From Paenibacillus sp. FSL K6-0276 (lineage in GTDB: Bacteria > Bacillota > Bacilli > Paenibacillales > Paenibacillaceae): 64,000 nucleotides of DNA. Location of the stretch: the NCBI RefSeq assembly GCF_037977235.1, contig NZ_CP150276.1:4030001-4094000 (forward strand), given 5' to 3'. Below are positions 34,473-42,944 of this stretch, in pieces (position 1 is the first letter of the stretch; every line of letters starts with the position of its first letter). Below the pieces are notes generated by a model, which was given only the letters and a program-made list of their open reading frames with translations, had not been told where the DNA came from and did no database searches. The position numbers and the translations under genes are program-made.

Positions 34473-34538
34473 GGATTTCTCTCCGCTTCAACAGAATTTA
34501 TTATTATGGTAGAATATTCCTTTAAGGAGGGGTTACCT

Positions 34539-35804
34539 GTGGATAAACAATCCCAGCGTCTGGCGCAATATTTAGATAAATATGAACAAAGTTGGCCTTT
34601 AAGCGGCACAGTATTAATAGCTCAACATGGAGAAATCAAGCTACATAAAGCGTACGGATATGCGAATCTTGAACATCAGATCCCGAACACTTTAGATACT
34701 AAATTCCGGATCTGGTCGCTTACCAAATCATTCACTGGCATGGCCATCCTAATGCTAAAAGAACAGAAACGTCTGAGACTAGAAGATCCGATCCTAAAAT
34801 ATCTTCCTCAGCAGCATGAACTAGAGGGGATTACCATCCTTCACCTGCTGGGACATACCTCTGGACTAGCCAACTACACTTCTATACCCGAATATAATCA
34901 AAAATTAAATAAGCTGAAGCTGACTCCACTGGAAATGTTACAGCTATTTATGAGTCAACCGTCTGCATTTATGCCTGGTACTTCATTTTCCTATAACAAT
35001 TCAGGTTATTATTTACTAGGGATGATTATTGAGAAGATTTCAGGTATGACTTTTGAAGATTATATCACTACTTTTATATTACAGCCTCTGGGTATGGTAA
35101 ATACAGGAGTTTATAACAATCATCAAATCATTTCAAAATTAGCCGCACCTTATCATTCCTCTTGGGGAGAGTACACTCAGGGGGAGTACATAGATATGAG
35201 CTCTATCTTATCCGCTGGTGCGATGTATTCGACGGCTGCCGATCTTTTCCTGTGGGATCAAGCTTTGTACTCCGATCAATTAGTGTCTCACGACACCTTG
35301 GAGATGGCCTTTCATTCCAGCAATCTCAAATATCGATTTGGTTGGTTCTTGGACGAACGCTTTGATCGAAAAAGAATGTATCACGGCGGTGCATATCGCG
35401 GCTTCCGAAGTGAACTGCATAGATACCCGGAAGATCAAACGAGCGTCATCATGTTGACTAATTATGATTGTGTCCCAGTGACTAAGCTAACGGATTCACT
35501 AGCAGGATTAGTATTTGGTGAACCCACGGAGGTTCCGATATCCCCACCAGCCTTCCCTCTTGATGACAGTATTTATGATGCATACATGGGAACCTATGAG
35601 GGATATGGCTGCAAAGCGAGCGTGGAGCGTAATAGCCAGAATTATTATTTCGTGTGGAATGATGTAGAGGTTACACCGTTTTATCCAATCTCCGAAACAA
35701 AATTCCATCACACTAAACATGAATCAGAATATGAATTTAAATGGAATGATCAAGGCCAGGTTTCATTTTTGGGGATGCAAAAAAACAAGACAAGTCTTAA
35801 ATAG
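34539..35804 (+). CDS. Serine hydrolase of the beta-lactamase/penicillin-binding family
   Basis: 421 residues from the GTG at 34539 (AAGGAGG about 8 nt upstream; the frame is open for 67 codons before it, across the divergent promoter). The catalytic motifs of the AmpC/class C-like family are the SxxK in WSLTKSF (residues about 63-69), the YxN in SYNNSGYYLLG, and HGG in MYHGGAYRGF. The last 90 residues form a small beta domain, as in many such esterases and D-aminopeptidases. There is no signal peptide, so it is probably cytoplasmic or membrane-loose. The substrate is unknown. Confidence 0.8.
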   Translation: MDKQSQRLAQYLDKYEQSWPLSGTVLIAQHGEIKLHKAYGYANLEHQIPNTLDTKFRIWSLTKSFTGMAILMLKEQKRLRLEDPILKYLPQQHELEGITILHLLGHTSGLANYTSIPEYNQKLNKLKLTPLEMLQLFMSQPSAFMPGTSFSYNNSGYYLLGMIIEKISGMTFEDYITTFILQPLGMVNTGVYNNHQIISKLAAPYHSSWGEYTQGEYIDMSSILSAGAMYSTAADLFLWDQALYSDQLVSHDTLEMAFHSSNLKYRFGWFLDERFDRKRMYHGGAYRGFRSELHRYPEDQTSVIMLTNYDCVPVTKLTDSLAGLVFGEPTEVPISPPAFPLDDSIYDAYMGTYEGYGCKASVERNSQNYYFVWNDVEVTPFYPISETKFHHTKHESEYEFKWNDQGQVSFLGMQKNKTSLK

Positions 35805-35821
35805 TCTTGTCTTGCTTTTTT
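35786..35821 (+). terminator. Terminator of the serine hydrolase gene
   Basis: CAAGACAAG pairs with CTTGTCTTG around an 11-nt loop, followed by CTTTTTT. The stop codon lies in the loop region. Confidence 0.8.
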
Positions 35822-35858
35822 GGTTTAAAAGTAATAACGACTCAAGTTCGTGTTTACG

Positions 35859-36218
35859 CTAGGCCTTGGCTATAATGATAAACTCAGCGAGCAGCACAAG
35901 TAAAGCCGTCGATACGCCGAGCGAATTAATTACAGTTAAGGCATCTGGGTAACTCTCTTTCCTAAATTGTGAGAATAAAGACACCATCCATAATACACTG
36001 AAGAATAACGAGACCAATCCCGATATAGCCCCACTATCCACTTTTCTGCTCCGCATAAACAACCCTACAAGGCCAACCACAGTAAAAATCATATATATAA
36101 CAAGCTCTATGGATGTGATGACAATCGCCTCGCCTGCAGAGAACAAATGCATTAACATGTATTGAATACCTAAACAAATAAACACTAACTGGTTAAAAGA
36201 AACTTTGTTCACTCTCAT
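35859..36218 (-). CDS. Hypothetical four-helix membrane protein
   Basis: 119 residues with four predicted helices (about 9-27, 30-55, 63-84, 96-117) and few charged residues outside MRSRKVDSG and FRKESYPD. No family recognised. The start ATG has AAGGAGC about 6 nt upstream. It lies between two peptide-resistance modules but is separated by 240-350 bp from other minus-strand genes, so it may be independent. Confidence 0.6.
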   Translation of the reverse strand: MRVNKVSFNQLVFICLGIQYMLMHLFSAGEAIVITSIELVIYMIFTVVGLVGLFMRSRKVDSGAISGLVSLFFSVLWMVSLFSQFRKESYPDALTVINSLGVSTALLVLLAEFIIIAKA

Positions 36219-36456
36219 AGCATAGCTCCTTCAATATATAAGTAAACTACCGCAAAAAGATAACGCTTACATTATATCGAGGATTTAAAAAATCTACTGT
36301 GACTTTCAATACTCTTCCGAGGATTATGACGATATTATCCCTTTGTCAGTGACGCCATCCATCTTCTCCGTCGTCTCTTCTTCGCGTACCACCGTGTTAA
36401 TCGTTGCAGAATAGACTAATCCAGTTCTGCTACCGCGACATATACTGAGACTAGCC

Positions 36457-36558
36457 TCATCCCATCTCAATACCAACAAAAAGAACAACAAAAACTACAA
36501 TAGCTATCAACGCACCTACAATAACGATCGTTTTAGGTGATCTATTGCCCCTGTCCAT
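36457..36558 (-). CDS. 33-residue single-helix peptide upstream of an operon-end position next to a BcrAB-type ABC transporter
   Basis: A short frame begins MDRGNRSPKTIVIVGALIAI, continues VVFVVLFVGIEMG and stops. It has a basic N-terminus and one transmembrane helix. The ribosome site AAAAGGAGGAATTGAA is among the best in the window. It lies 18 bp after the ABC permease stop on the same strand, so it is the third gene of that operon. It may be a small regulatory or immunity subunit of the transporter. The remaining 36219-36456 shows no supported gene. Confidence 0.6.
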   Translation of the reverse strand: MDRGNRSPKTIVIVGALIAIVVFVVLFVGIEMG

Positions 36559-36576
36559 TTCAATTCCTCCTTTTAT

Positions 36577-37374
36577 CTACGCATGTATATCTCTTTTTCC
36601 AAACGAAATATAGGTGACAGACAAACTGATAGATATGATAATCACAGGGATCAGCACCACTTCAATAAAGTTCTTTGCTCCGGTTAGGATTATATGTTCT
36701 GAATTAACGACGTAGATTCCGGAAAATTTCATAATTTGGGTCGTTAAGGTATGGTCTGAAACAGCCCTTAACAATGCAGAGGACGCATCACGGAAGTAAC
36801 CCGATATCATGAAATCACCGAATACAATTAGAAAAGTTACAACCACCGCCGAGGCCGTTCTTTTAATAAGAATGCCTATCATAATGATAAGAGCAGCATA
36901 TGCTGATAAATAAAGGACATTTAATCCCAATACACGAGAAACCTGAATCAAGTCAGCATTTAAATTACGATTACCGATGTCAGTCCCGATTATCAAAGCA
37001 GCTATCATATAAGTGAGATAAAACGCTCCTGTAAATTGTAAAATCCACCATATAATAATTTTTAAAACAGAAAGGTATTTCCCCGTGATATAGATAAACC
37101 TACTTTGTCCTGAAGCAAGGATAACTTTGATAGATCCATATTCAAATCCTTCGGTTGCAAAAAAACATACGTAGACTGGAATAATAAAATAAAAAAATAA
37201 AGATAAAGGCGTTACAATCGTTAAGGGTTCCGCGAGATTACCGATTTCAAAACCAGCTTTACTGCCAATCCAGAACGCTAATACCAGGCTTGCTATTAGG
37301 AACAGCAGAGAAATCCCCTTAAACATGGTATCCCTTTTCATAAAGTAAGACTCAGCTCTCAGAAAATCCCTCAT
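36577..37374 (-). CDS. ABC-2 type permease (lantibiotic-immunity/bacitracin-export type)
   Basis: 265 residues with six helices: LFLIASLVLAFWIGSKAG, the FFYFIIPVYVCFFATEGFEY pair, WILQFTGAFYLTYMIAALII, LNVLYLSAYAALIIMIGILI, the AVVVTFLIVFGDFMISGYF region and the C-terminal VVLIPVIIISISLSVTYISF. EGFEYGSIKVILASGQSR is the conserved segment of ABC-2 permeases like BcrB, LanE and LanG. The start is 3 bp after the ATPase stop. With that ATPase it would remove peptide antibiotics from the membrane. Confidence 0.8.
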   Translation of the reverse strand: MRDFLRAESYFMKRDTMFKGISLLFLIASLVLAFWIGSKAGFEIGNLAEPLTIVTPLSLFFYFIIPVYVCFFATEGFEYGSIKVILASGQSRFIYITGKYLSVLKIIIWWILQFTGAFYLTYMIAALIIGTDIGNRNLNADLIQVSRVLGLNVLYLSAYAALIIMIGILIKRTASAVVVTFLIVFGDFMISGYFRDASSALLRAVSDHTLTTQIMKFSGIYVVNSEHIILTGAKNFIEVVLIPVIIISISLSVTYISFGKRDIHA

Positions 37375-37377
37375 TGC

Positions 37378-38289
37378 TCATTCTCCTATCAGATCCATGT
37401 AATAGTGCTCAAGATTTGCAGTGGACAGGTTGATTCCTTCAAGTGGAATCCCATGTCTAATTAACGTTGACATTAATTGTTCAAGATCTGTCAAATCCTT
37501 GGGAACCAATATTTCACCGGAACCTGACAATGTGATCGAATGAATATTAAGATCGTTCTTAAGCACGTATATTGCAGCTGCTGTTTCAACGGTTTTAATA
37601 CAAATTTGCGTTTCGGCTGATTGCAGGAGTTCTTCCACAGAGACCTCCTTAATTAACTGTCCTTTATGAATAAATCCGAATTTGGTAGCGAGCAATTGGA
37701 GCTCACTCAAAATGTGGCTGGAAATCAAAATGGTTACCCCTTTTTCATGTGCCAGCTTAGCCAATAATTTTCTCATCTCTACAATTCCCGTAGGATCAAG
37801 TCCATTAATCGGTTCATCCAAAACTAAAAATTCCGGTTCGTTAAGAAGGGAGATTGCCAGCCCTAAGCGTTGACGCATGCCCAGAGAATATTCCGATGTA
37901 TTTTTGTTTCCAACATCCGTTAGTCCCACTAAATTCAGTACATCTTTAATTCTATTAAAATCTGAAATCCCATGAATCTTGCAATAAAAGTTTAAATTCT
38001 CTTCGGCATTCATATGGGGGTAGAGGGCATGGAGCTCTATTAAAACTCCCATCTTTTTTCTGATCCGAGCGATGTCCTTCTCACCACTTTTACCCTTCAA
38101 TTGGATAGTCCCTTTTGTAGGATAAACTAATCCACTAATTATTTTCATGAGTGTGGTTTTACCTGCTCCATTCTCACCTACAAAGCCATAGATATCACCC
38201 TGTTTAATCTGCATATTTATATTTTGAAGCGCAATTGCTCTGCCATACTGTTTAGTTAATCCCTCAGCTTCAAAGATTGTTGTATTCAT
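37378..38289 (-). CDS. ABC-2 type ATP-binding protein (BcrA/LanF type)
   Basis: 303 residues. Walker A GFVGENGAGKTTLMKI, Q-loop IELHALYPHMNAEENL, signature YSLGMRQRLGLAISLL, Walker B FLVLDEPINGLDPTG, H-loop ISSHILSELQ. The C-terminal 80 residues are the usual BcrA-type extension. The Q-loop region reads LIELHALYPHM where many family members have a bulky-rich IE..ALYP, a close match to the lantibiotic-immunity subgroup. It is divergent from the LytTR regulator gene (197-bp shared intergenic region), which probably controls it. Confidence 0.88.
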   Translation of the reverse strand: MNTTIFEAEGLTKQYGRAIALQNINMQIKQGDIYGFVGENGAGKTTLMKIISGLVYPTKGTIQLKGKSGEKDIARIRKKMGVLIELHALYPHMNAEENLNFYCKIHGISDFNRIKDVLNLVGLTDVGNKNTSEYSLGMRQRLGLAISLLNEPEFLVLDEPINGLDPTGIVEMRKLLAKLAHEKGVTILISSHILSELQLLATKFGFIHKGQLIKEVSVEELLQSAETQICIKTVETAAAIYVLKNDLNIHSITLSGSGEILVPKDLTDLEQLMSTLIRHGIPLEGINLSTANLEHYYMDLIGE

Positions 38290-38486
38290 TTTCCAACTCC
38301 TCCATAACCCTTGCTACTACTAATTGATATCAAATTAGCATGTTTACTAGAATTATTAATCACTATGGTAAAAAACAAGGGAATAAATGTAACTTCCGCC
38401 ACTTCCAAGTGATCCCTAAAAGGATAAAGGTTGATTATACTCCCATATAATGTATTATTATTTATAACACAGGAGGGGAATTTCAC

Positions 38487-39224
38487 ATGATACATATTGC
38501 CATTTGTGATGATGATTTCAAGGCAACAGAATATATTGAGAGATTGATCATTAACCATCCAATTCAGCAATCCGTAAAGATAGTGGTATCCATATTCTAT
38601 TCTGGTGAAAGCTTCACGAAAGCGATTCAACATGGCTGTCCATTTGATCTTATTTTTATGGATATAGAAATGAAAGGGATAAGCGGAATAACAGCGGGTC
38701 ATATCTTACGGAGAGAATGTGATAATGATAGGGTTCGGTTGATTTTTGTTTCGAGCCACGAAGAGTATCATGTTCAGCTATTTGACGTTCAACCTTCGGG
38801 ATTTATAAAGAAACCTATACATAACGAGTCTTTTGAAAAAAAACTATTCTCTATGATTCAGCAAATAAAGGTCAATCGTCAGCAAAACCAACCAAAATTA
38901 CTGCCCGTACACCAAAGTGGAACTAAACTACTTATTCCTATCCGTAATATTATGTACTTGGCAAGTGACCGTCGAAAAATTATTCTGCAAACAACGGAAG
39001 ATCAAACGGAGTATTACAGTACTTTATCTATAGAAGAAGGAAAGCTCCCTTCGAAGCAGTTCGTGCGGATTCATCAATCGTATCTTGTGAATTTCGATTA
39101 CATCAAACAAATTCAGAGCAAAAGAATTGTATTAACGAGTGGGGAAGAACTTCCGATCAGCGATAAGCAGAGCACTGTAGTGAAAAAGAGCTATTTGCAA
39201 TTCAGGGGGAGTCTGCTTGAATAA
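38487..39224 (+). CDS. LytTR-family response regulator (AgrA/ComE type)
   Basis: 245 residues. Receiver: IAICDDDFKATEYIERLI, DLIFMDIEMKGISG (phospho-Asp at about 57), IFVSSHEEYHVQLFDVQPSG and FIKKPIHNE. The LytTR DNA-binding domain covers 145-243: GTKLLIPIRNIMYLASDRRK, FVRIHQSYLVNFDYI and VLTSGEELPISDKQ. ACAGGAGGGGAA is 7-10 nt before the ATG, and a TATAAT lies at 38446-38451. It overlaps the kinase gene by 8 bp and is divergent from the BcrA-type ATPase gene, its probable target. Confidence 0.9.
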   Translation: MIHIAICDDDFKATEYIERLIINHPIQQSVKIVVSIFYSGESFTKAIQHGCPFDLIFMDIEMKGISGITAGHILRRECDNDRVRLIFVSSHEEYHVQLFDVQPSGFIKKPIHNESFEKKLFSMIQQIKVNRQQNQPKLLPVHQSGTKLLIPIRNIMYLASDRRKIILQTTEDQTEYYSTLSIEEGKLPSKQFVRIHQSYLVNFDYIKQIQSKRIVLTSGEELPISDKQSTVVKKSYLQFRGSLLE

Positions 39225-40524
39225 TATTGTTCTGGATGAGATGTTCTATGCCCTCACGCTGGCTGCTCTCCCATTTATCATCCATTATTTCTATAACCAT
39301 TATTTTCAGCGGCTTTGGGAATCCAAAATGATTCTTTATGCTGTATACACTGCCTATTATGTTTTTGTACTCCTCCTACATCACAGCCCGCTCCCCGGCA
39401 TGTGGATGCTTGGGCTCAATATAACGGGGATCGTTCTCTTGTCCTTTTTGTACAAAGGAAAAATACAATGGCGTATTGGCGCCGGTTTATTCATCGTCGC
39501 ACTCATTATGCTGTCAGATGCAGCTACTGCGCCTGTGTATACGACCAGCGAATACATCTTTACCTTGTTTTTGTCTAAGATTCTGATGTTTTTACTGGTG
39601 AAGATCACGCTTCGTTTTACCAAAGCTTTTGGCGAGGGCAATCTAGGCAGTTGGTATTGGATCGGGTTGTTCTGTTTTCCGTTTATCAGCATTCTCAGTA
39701 TTGCAAAATTATCGGGCGAGCTGTCATTGCGGGAATATCCCGCCTTGTATCCGACTTTGTCCGGCGGAATGCTGTTGATCAACTTCCTGATCATTCTTCT
39801 GTGCGATCGCGTATTAACCATACAATCGGCACAGAATAAAAACTACTTGTTGGAACAACAAAACACCTACTATATGAACCAGTATCTGCTCACGAAAGAA
39901 AGGCAGCAAGAAGTCTTTACGTTTCAACATGATTTCAGGAATATCTTGCTGGGCTTGAGGTCACAATTACAAGCCGGGGAGAAAGAAGCAGGACTGTATG
40001 ATGTGGATAAGCTTCTTGGAGTGATCGAACTCTCTTCAGATGGTTGTAATACCGGCTCGATCCTAATCGACTCTATCATTAATTACAAGTCGCAATTTGC
40101 CAAAAATCTGGGGATCTCCTTTCAAACAGACATTAAGATTCCACTACAGCTCGACTTAGATGCTTATGCATTTAGCATTATTCTAGGGAACACTCTCGAT
40201 AATGCCATTGAAGCATGTAAGCATCCAGATTTGACTGAGCCCTATATTAAATTCCAACTTCATTATCATAAAGGCACTTTATTTATAAGAATACAGAATC
40301 CATACCAACATTCAATACGTACTAACCATTTCGGAGAACTAGCCACAACAAAACGAGACAAGCATTTTCATGGTATTGGTCTAAAAAGCGTAAAAAAGGC
40401 GGTAGAGGAAACCGGCGGAATATGGGATATCACCTATGAAAACCAAATTTTCCAAGTGGAAATTTGTCTTTTTAACATTGGAACTATATCTGTTGCAGAA
40501 GCTGGACAAAAATGCACCTCCTAG
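39217..40524 (+). CDS. GHKL sensor histidine kinase (AgrC/ComD type)
   Basis: 435 residues from TTG 39217 (AGGGGGA 6 nt upstream). The N-terminal 200 residues form six to seven helices, the peptide-sensing module of AgrC-like kinases. They are followed by a coiled linker (QSAQNKNYLLEQQNTYYMNQ), the phospho-acceptor segment FQHDFRNILLGLRSQLQ, and a GHKL ATPase: LGNTLDNAIEACKH, HGIGLKSVKKAVEETGG. Such kinases usually respond to secreted peptides, but no agrD- or comC-like precursor gene was seen next to it. It probably senses an external antimicrobial peptide and induces the adjacent ABC pair. Confidence 0.88.
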   Translation: MNNIVLDEMFYALTLAALPFIIHYFYNHYFQRLWESKMILYAVYTAYYVFVLLLHHSPLPGMWMLGLNITGIVLLSFLYKGKIQWRIGAGLFIVALIMLSDAATAPVYTTSEYIFTLFLSKILMFLLVKITLRFTKAFGEGNLGSWYWIGLFCFPFISILSIAKLSGELSLREYPALYPTLSGGMLLINFLIILLCDRVLTIQSAQNKNYLLEQQNTYYMNQYLLTKERQQEVFTFQHDFRNILLGLRSQLQAGEKEAGLYDVDKLLGVIELSSDGCNTGSILIDSIINYKSQFAKNLGISFQTDIKIPLQLDLDAYAFSIILGNTLDNAIEACKHPDLTEPYIKFQLHYHKGTLFIRIQNPYQHSIRTNHFGELATTKRDKHFHGIGLKSVKKAVEETGGIWDITYENQIFQVEICLFNIGTISVAEAGQKCTS

Positions 40525-40604
40525 AATTACATCGGATTTACCCAGGGGTTTTTCCAATGTTTATTCTATGGGGTGCACTCCAGTCACAAGTTACTTCCAT
40601 TATT

Positions 40605-42713
40605 TTATTTACGGTTCGATTGTAAATTTAGACGAAAACGGAATACTGCATCTTCACCGTACCACATAGGGAAATTCGTACCCCAGATATTGTTGTGCAA
40701 ATTGAAATGCCATCCTTTATCAAGGGAAGCAAAAGAATTGTCGAATTGCAGCAGCCTTTTTTGACCTGGTGCTGCCAAAGCAGAATCCACTGTTTCGATA
40801 AAGGCGCTCCCATCCGCACCCTGATAACTAACTCCACGACCTAATGCATGAAGATTTCGATTCCCGTCCTTCACTACGCGCAAAGGTGAGACTGGTAAGC
40901 CCATCTTATCCATCATCCAAAGATTGGGATTATCGACATTCAACGCACAACCGAACCAACTTGCTTCCGGAAGGCGGTTTGCTTCTTTTCCGAACCATTG
41001 CAGAGATACGTCGATCGCACCTTCATGCCCAAAGTCGTACAGTAATTCTAGTTCTTTCGGAGCGCCGTATAATTCATATGCCTGTGCTGGCATGCGTAAA
41101 CGTAGCAAGAACTGTTTGCCGTTTATTCGCTTCATATCAGTCACGATGGGCTCATATAGCTGATGACTAGGCAATGGTCGGACGAATTCAAAACCAGGTT
41201 TGTTAAAGTCGGCATCTGACCATGGATGGGTGGAGCCTAAGTTTTGCATATAGGTACGGAAGTATCTGGCGTAGTCCTCCGTTCCAAACGTCTCATAGGA
41301 ATAAACGCCGAAGGGATGGCTTTCGTCAACCCATACTTTTCCATTAGCGTCCGATAAATGAATAAGTGAGCCATTCACGCCAAAGGACAGTTTATAACCA
41401 TCAACCGCATACACTTCTTGGACACTGGCCTGCTCAGCATCAGCGGAAAAATCTCTCCTCGCAGGCTCTAACCTACCGAACGCTTCCTTTGCCTCCGCTT
41501 GTTTATCTTCATCCAGGCAGGCGACTGCCTGATCCAGATAACCCCGTTGCTCCGCCCATGAACGTTCGATCATCGAGTACGTTCTTACGCTCTGCTCTGA
41601 GGCGAATAAGCCACTAGAATGCTTATCGAATTCATCCATAGCAAATGCACCAATATAATTGAATTTCGCGGGGATATCGTCTACATCAATCTTGTCTTTG
41701 ATTCTAGCCGCATTAAAGTCTATTTTCGCATAGTTCTGAAAGTCAGGAAGCCATTTCTTTACGTCTAACCCCCATGTATGCTCTACTACCAACAACATAG
41801 CATCGCTCATCCCTTTATAGGCATCACTATGCTCGTCTAAGCTTCCTTCGGATAGCCATTTGTTTCTCAAACGCTGAAGCTCGCGAAGCTTGGCAAGTTT
41901 TAGTGGATCTGTCCCTGCACCATGAATCCAAGTATCACCGATTTCTTCACAAACCACAGGAAGCTGCTCGCGAACTTGCATAAGACTTCTCGCGAATGCG
42001 TCTAGAGAAGATGCAATAATCTCAGCGTCAGGGTATCGTTCTTGGATTTCACGGAATTGCTCTTCGATTTCCTCAGCACTTGGCGGCCCACAATTGTCAC
42101 CCGTATGCGCAAATAGCAATATATCGTCGATCCCTTCAACCTCAACAGGCTCTCCGTAGCTTCCAGCATAGTTCACAATTAATTCGCTGCCATCCCCTGC
42201 CTGCCATCGAAACAGCTTTGGTACATCAGGACGCATAGAAGCTGGGTTAACTCCAAGATGCATATATTGAATGCCTGCTTCATGCATGTACGGAACCATG
42301 GATAGTGTATGACCTGGCACATCAGTCATTTTGGCGGCTATCGTTTGTTTTCCATATTGTTGGTCAAGCTGTTGACTAATCGATAGCCCGTATCGGAAAA
42401 GCTCCTTATCCATTAGCTCAGTATGTGTAGTGAATGGTAAACCATGCCACACAATATGCCCCTTACGGATCGCCTTCTCCATCGCTTCTTTTTCCGAAGC
42501 AGGTGCGTGATCCAAATAATAACGAATCAGCCAGGATCCGGTCGTCCATACGAATTGCGCGCGACCTCCTTCAGCTTCGAGTGTATCGGCCAAAGCGATC
42601 GCTTTCGGAATGTACTCTTCCATGTATTGTCTTAACACATGCGCAGCCATATTCGTGAACCCGATATCCAAATGCGTCTTAAATACAACATGGACCTTCT
42701 TAGTGTTATTCAT
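40605..42713 (-). CDS. DUF5054 protein, GH38-like glycoside hydrolase
   Basis: 702 residues. The N-terminal HVVFKTHLDIGFTNMAAHVL, FVWTTGSWLIRYYLDHA, IVWHGLPFTTHTELMDKELF and AAKMTDVPGHTLSMVPYMHE give the family-38 alpha-mannosidase-like barrel (HxD metal motif at about H14/D16; later HTGDNCGPPS). The C-terminal 250 residues are beta-rich (PFGVYSYETFGTEDYARYFR, FLLRLRMPAQAYELYGAPKE). DUF5054 proteins are annotated only as GH38-like; substrate unknown, presumably a plant or microbial oligosaccharide. No signal peptide. It is preceded by two operator-like repeats, and the GntR/LacI repressor gene is next upstream. Confidence 0.8.
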   Translation of the reverse strand: MNNTKKVHVVFKTHLDIGFTNMAAHVLRQYMEEYIPKAIALADTLEAEGGRAQFVWTTGSWLIRYYLDHAPASEKEAMEKAIRKGHIVWHGLPFTTHTELMDKELFRYGLSISQQLDQQYGKQTIAAKMTDVPGHTLSMVPYMHEAGIQYMHLGVNPASMRPDVPKLFRWQAGDGSELIVNYAGSYGEPVEVEGIDDILLFAHTGDNCGPPSAEEIEEQFREIQERYPDAEIIASSLDAFARSLMQVREQLPVVCEEIGDTWIHGAGTDPLKLAKLRELQRLRNKWLSEGSLDEHSDAYKGMSDAMLLVVEHTWGLDVKKWLPDFQNYAKIDFNAARIKDKIDVDDIPAKFNYIGAFAMDEFDKHSSGLFASEQSVRTYSMIERSWAEQRGYLDQAVACLDEDKQAEAKEAFGRLEPARRDFSADAEQASVQEVYAVDGYKLSFGVNGSLIHLSDANGKVWVDESHPFGVYSYETFGTEDYARYFRTYMQNLGSTHPWSDADFNKPGFEFVRPLPSHQLYEPIVTDMKRINGKQFLLRLRMPAQAYELYGAPKELELLYDFGHEGAIDVSLQWFGKEANRLPEASWFGCALNVDNPNLWMMDKMGLPVSPLRVVKDGNRNLHALGRGVSYQGADGSAFIETVDSALAAPGQKRLLQFDNSFASLDKGWHFNLHNNIWGTNFPMWYGEDAVFRFRLNLQSNRK

Positions 42714-42786
42714 TTTCCCGCTCTACCTCCGTTAGGTTATCGCTTATTGAAAACTGAAATTTCGGAACGATCTATTCCCAGACTAA

Positions 42787-42879
42787 TATATGTCACTGAT
42801 CTATACAATCAAATAATCCGAAACAACATCTTTAAATAATATAACAAATACAGTGTCATAATTATATATCACTGATATA
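42787..42879. promoter_or_regulatory. Two operator-like palindromes in front of the DUF5054 gene
   Basis: TATATCACTGATATA (42865-42879) is a perfect 7-bp palindrome around a central C. TATATGTCACTGATCTATA (42787-42805) is a second, weaker copy, with centres 76 bp (about seven helical turns) apart. This geometry fits looping by the adjacent GntR/LacI-type dimeric regulator. Confidence 0.6.
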
Positions 42880-42883
42880 AAAA

Positions 42884-42922
42884 AAGCTCTTCCCTCCACC
42901 AAAATGGTGGGGAAAAGAGCTT
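42884..42922 (-). terminator. Terminator of the GntR/LacI-type regulator gene
   Basis: AAGCTCTT-CC-CCACCA pairs with TGGTGG-GG-AAGAGCTT around an AAA loop. On the minus strand it is followed by TTTTTTATATCAG. Confidence 0.8.
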
Positions 42923-42944
42923 CAAAAGGTGATACACACTTGAA

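Noticed and set aside
34338..34538. N-terminal extension of the serine hydrolase to 34338
   Set aside because: It would run through the divergent promoter into the response-regulator gene; the GTG at 34539 has an excellent ribosome site and fits the family's start.
36324..36490. Minus-strand frame with SRTGLVYSATINTVVREEET, about 50 codons
   Set aside because: No start with a ribosome site; it overlaps the 33-residue peptide gene in another frame. It could be a decayed gene end but nothing identifies it.
38286..38702. Open frame of 138 codons on the minus strand across the LytTR regulator start
   Set aside because: It overlaps the well-supported regulator gene at 38487 by more than 200 bp, has no ribosome site and no recognisable family; the regulator frame wins.
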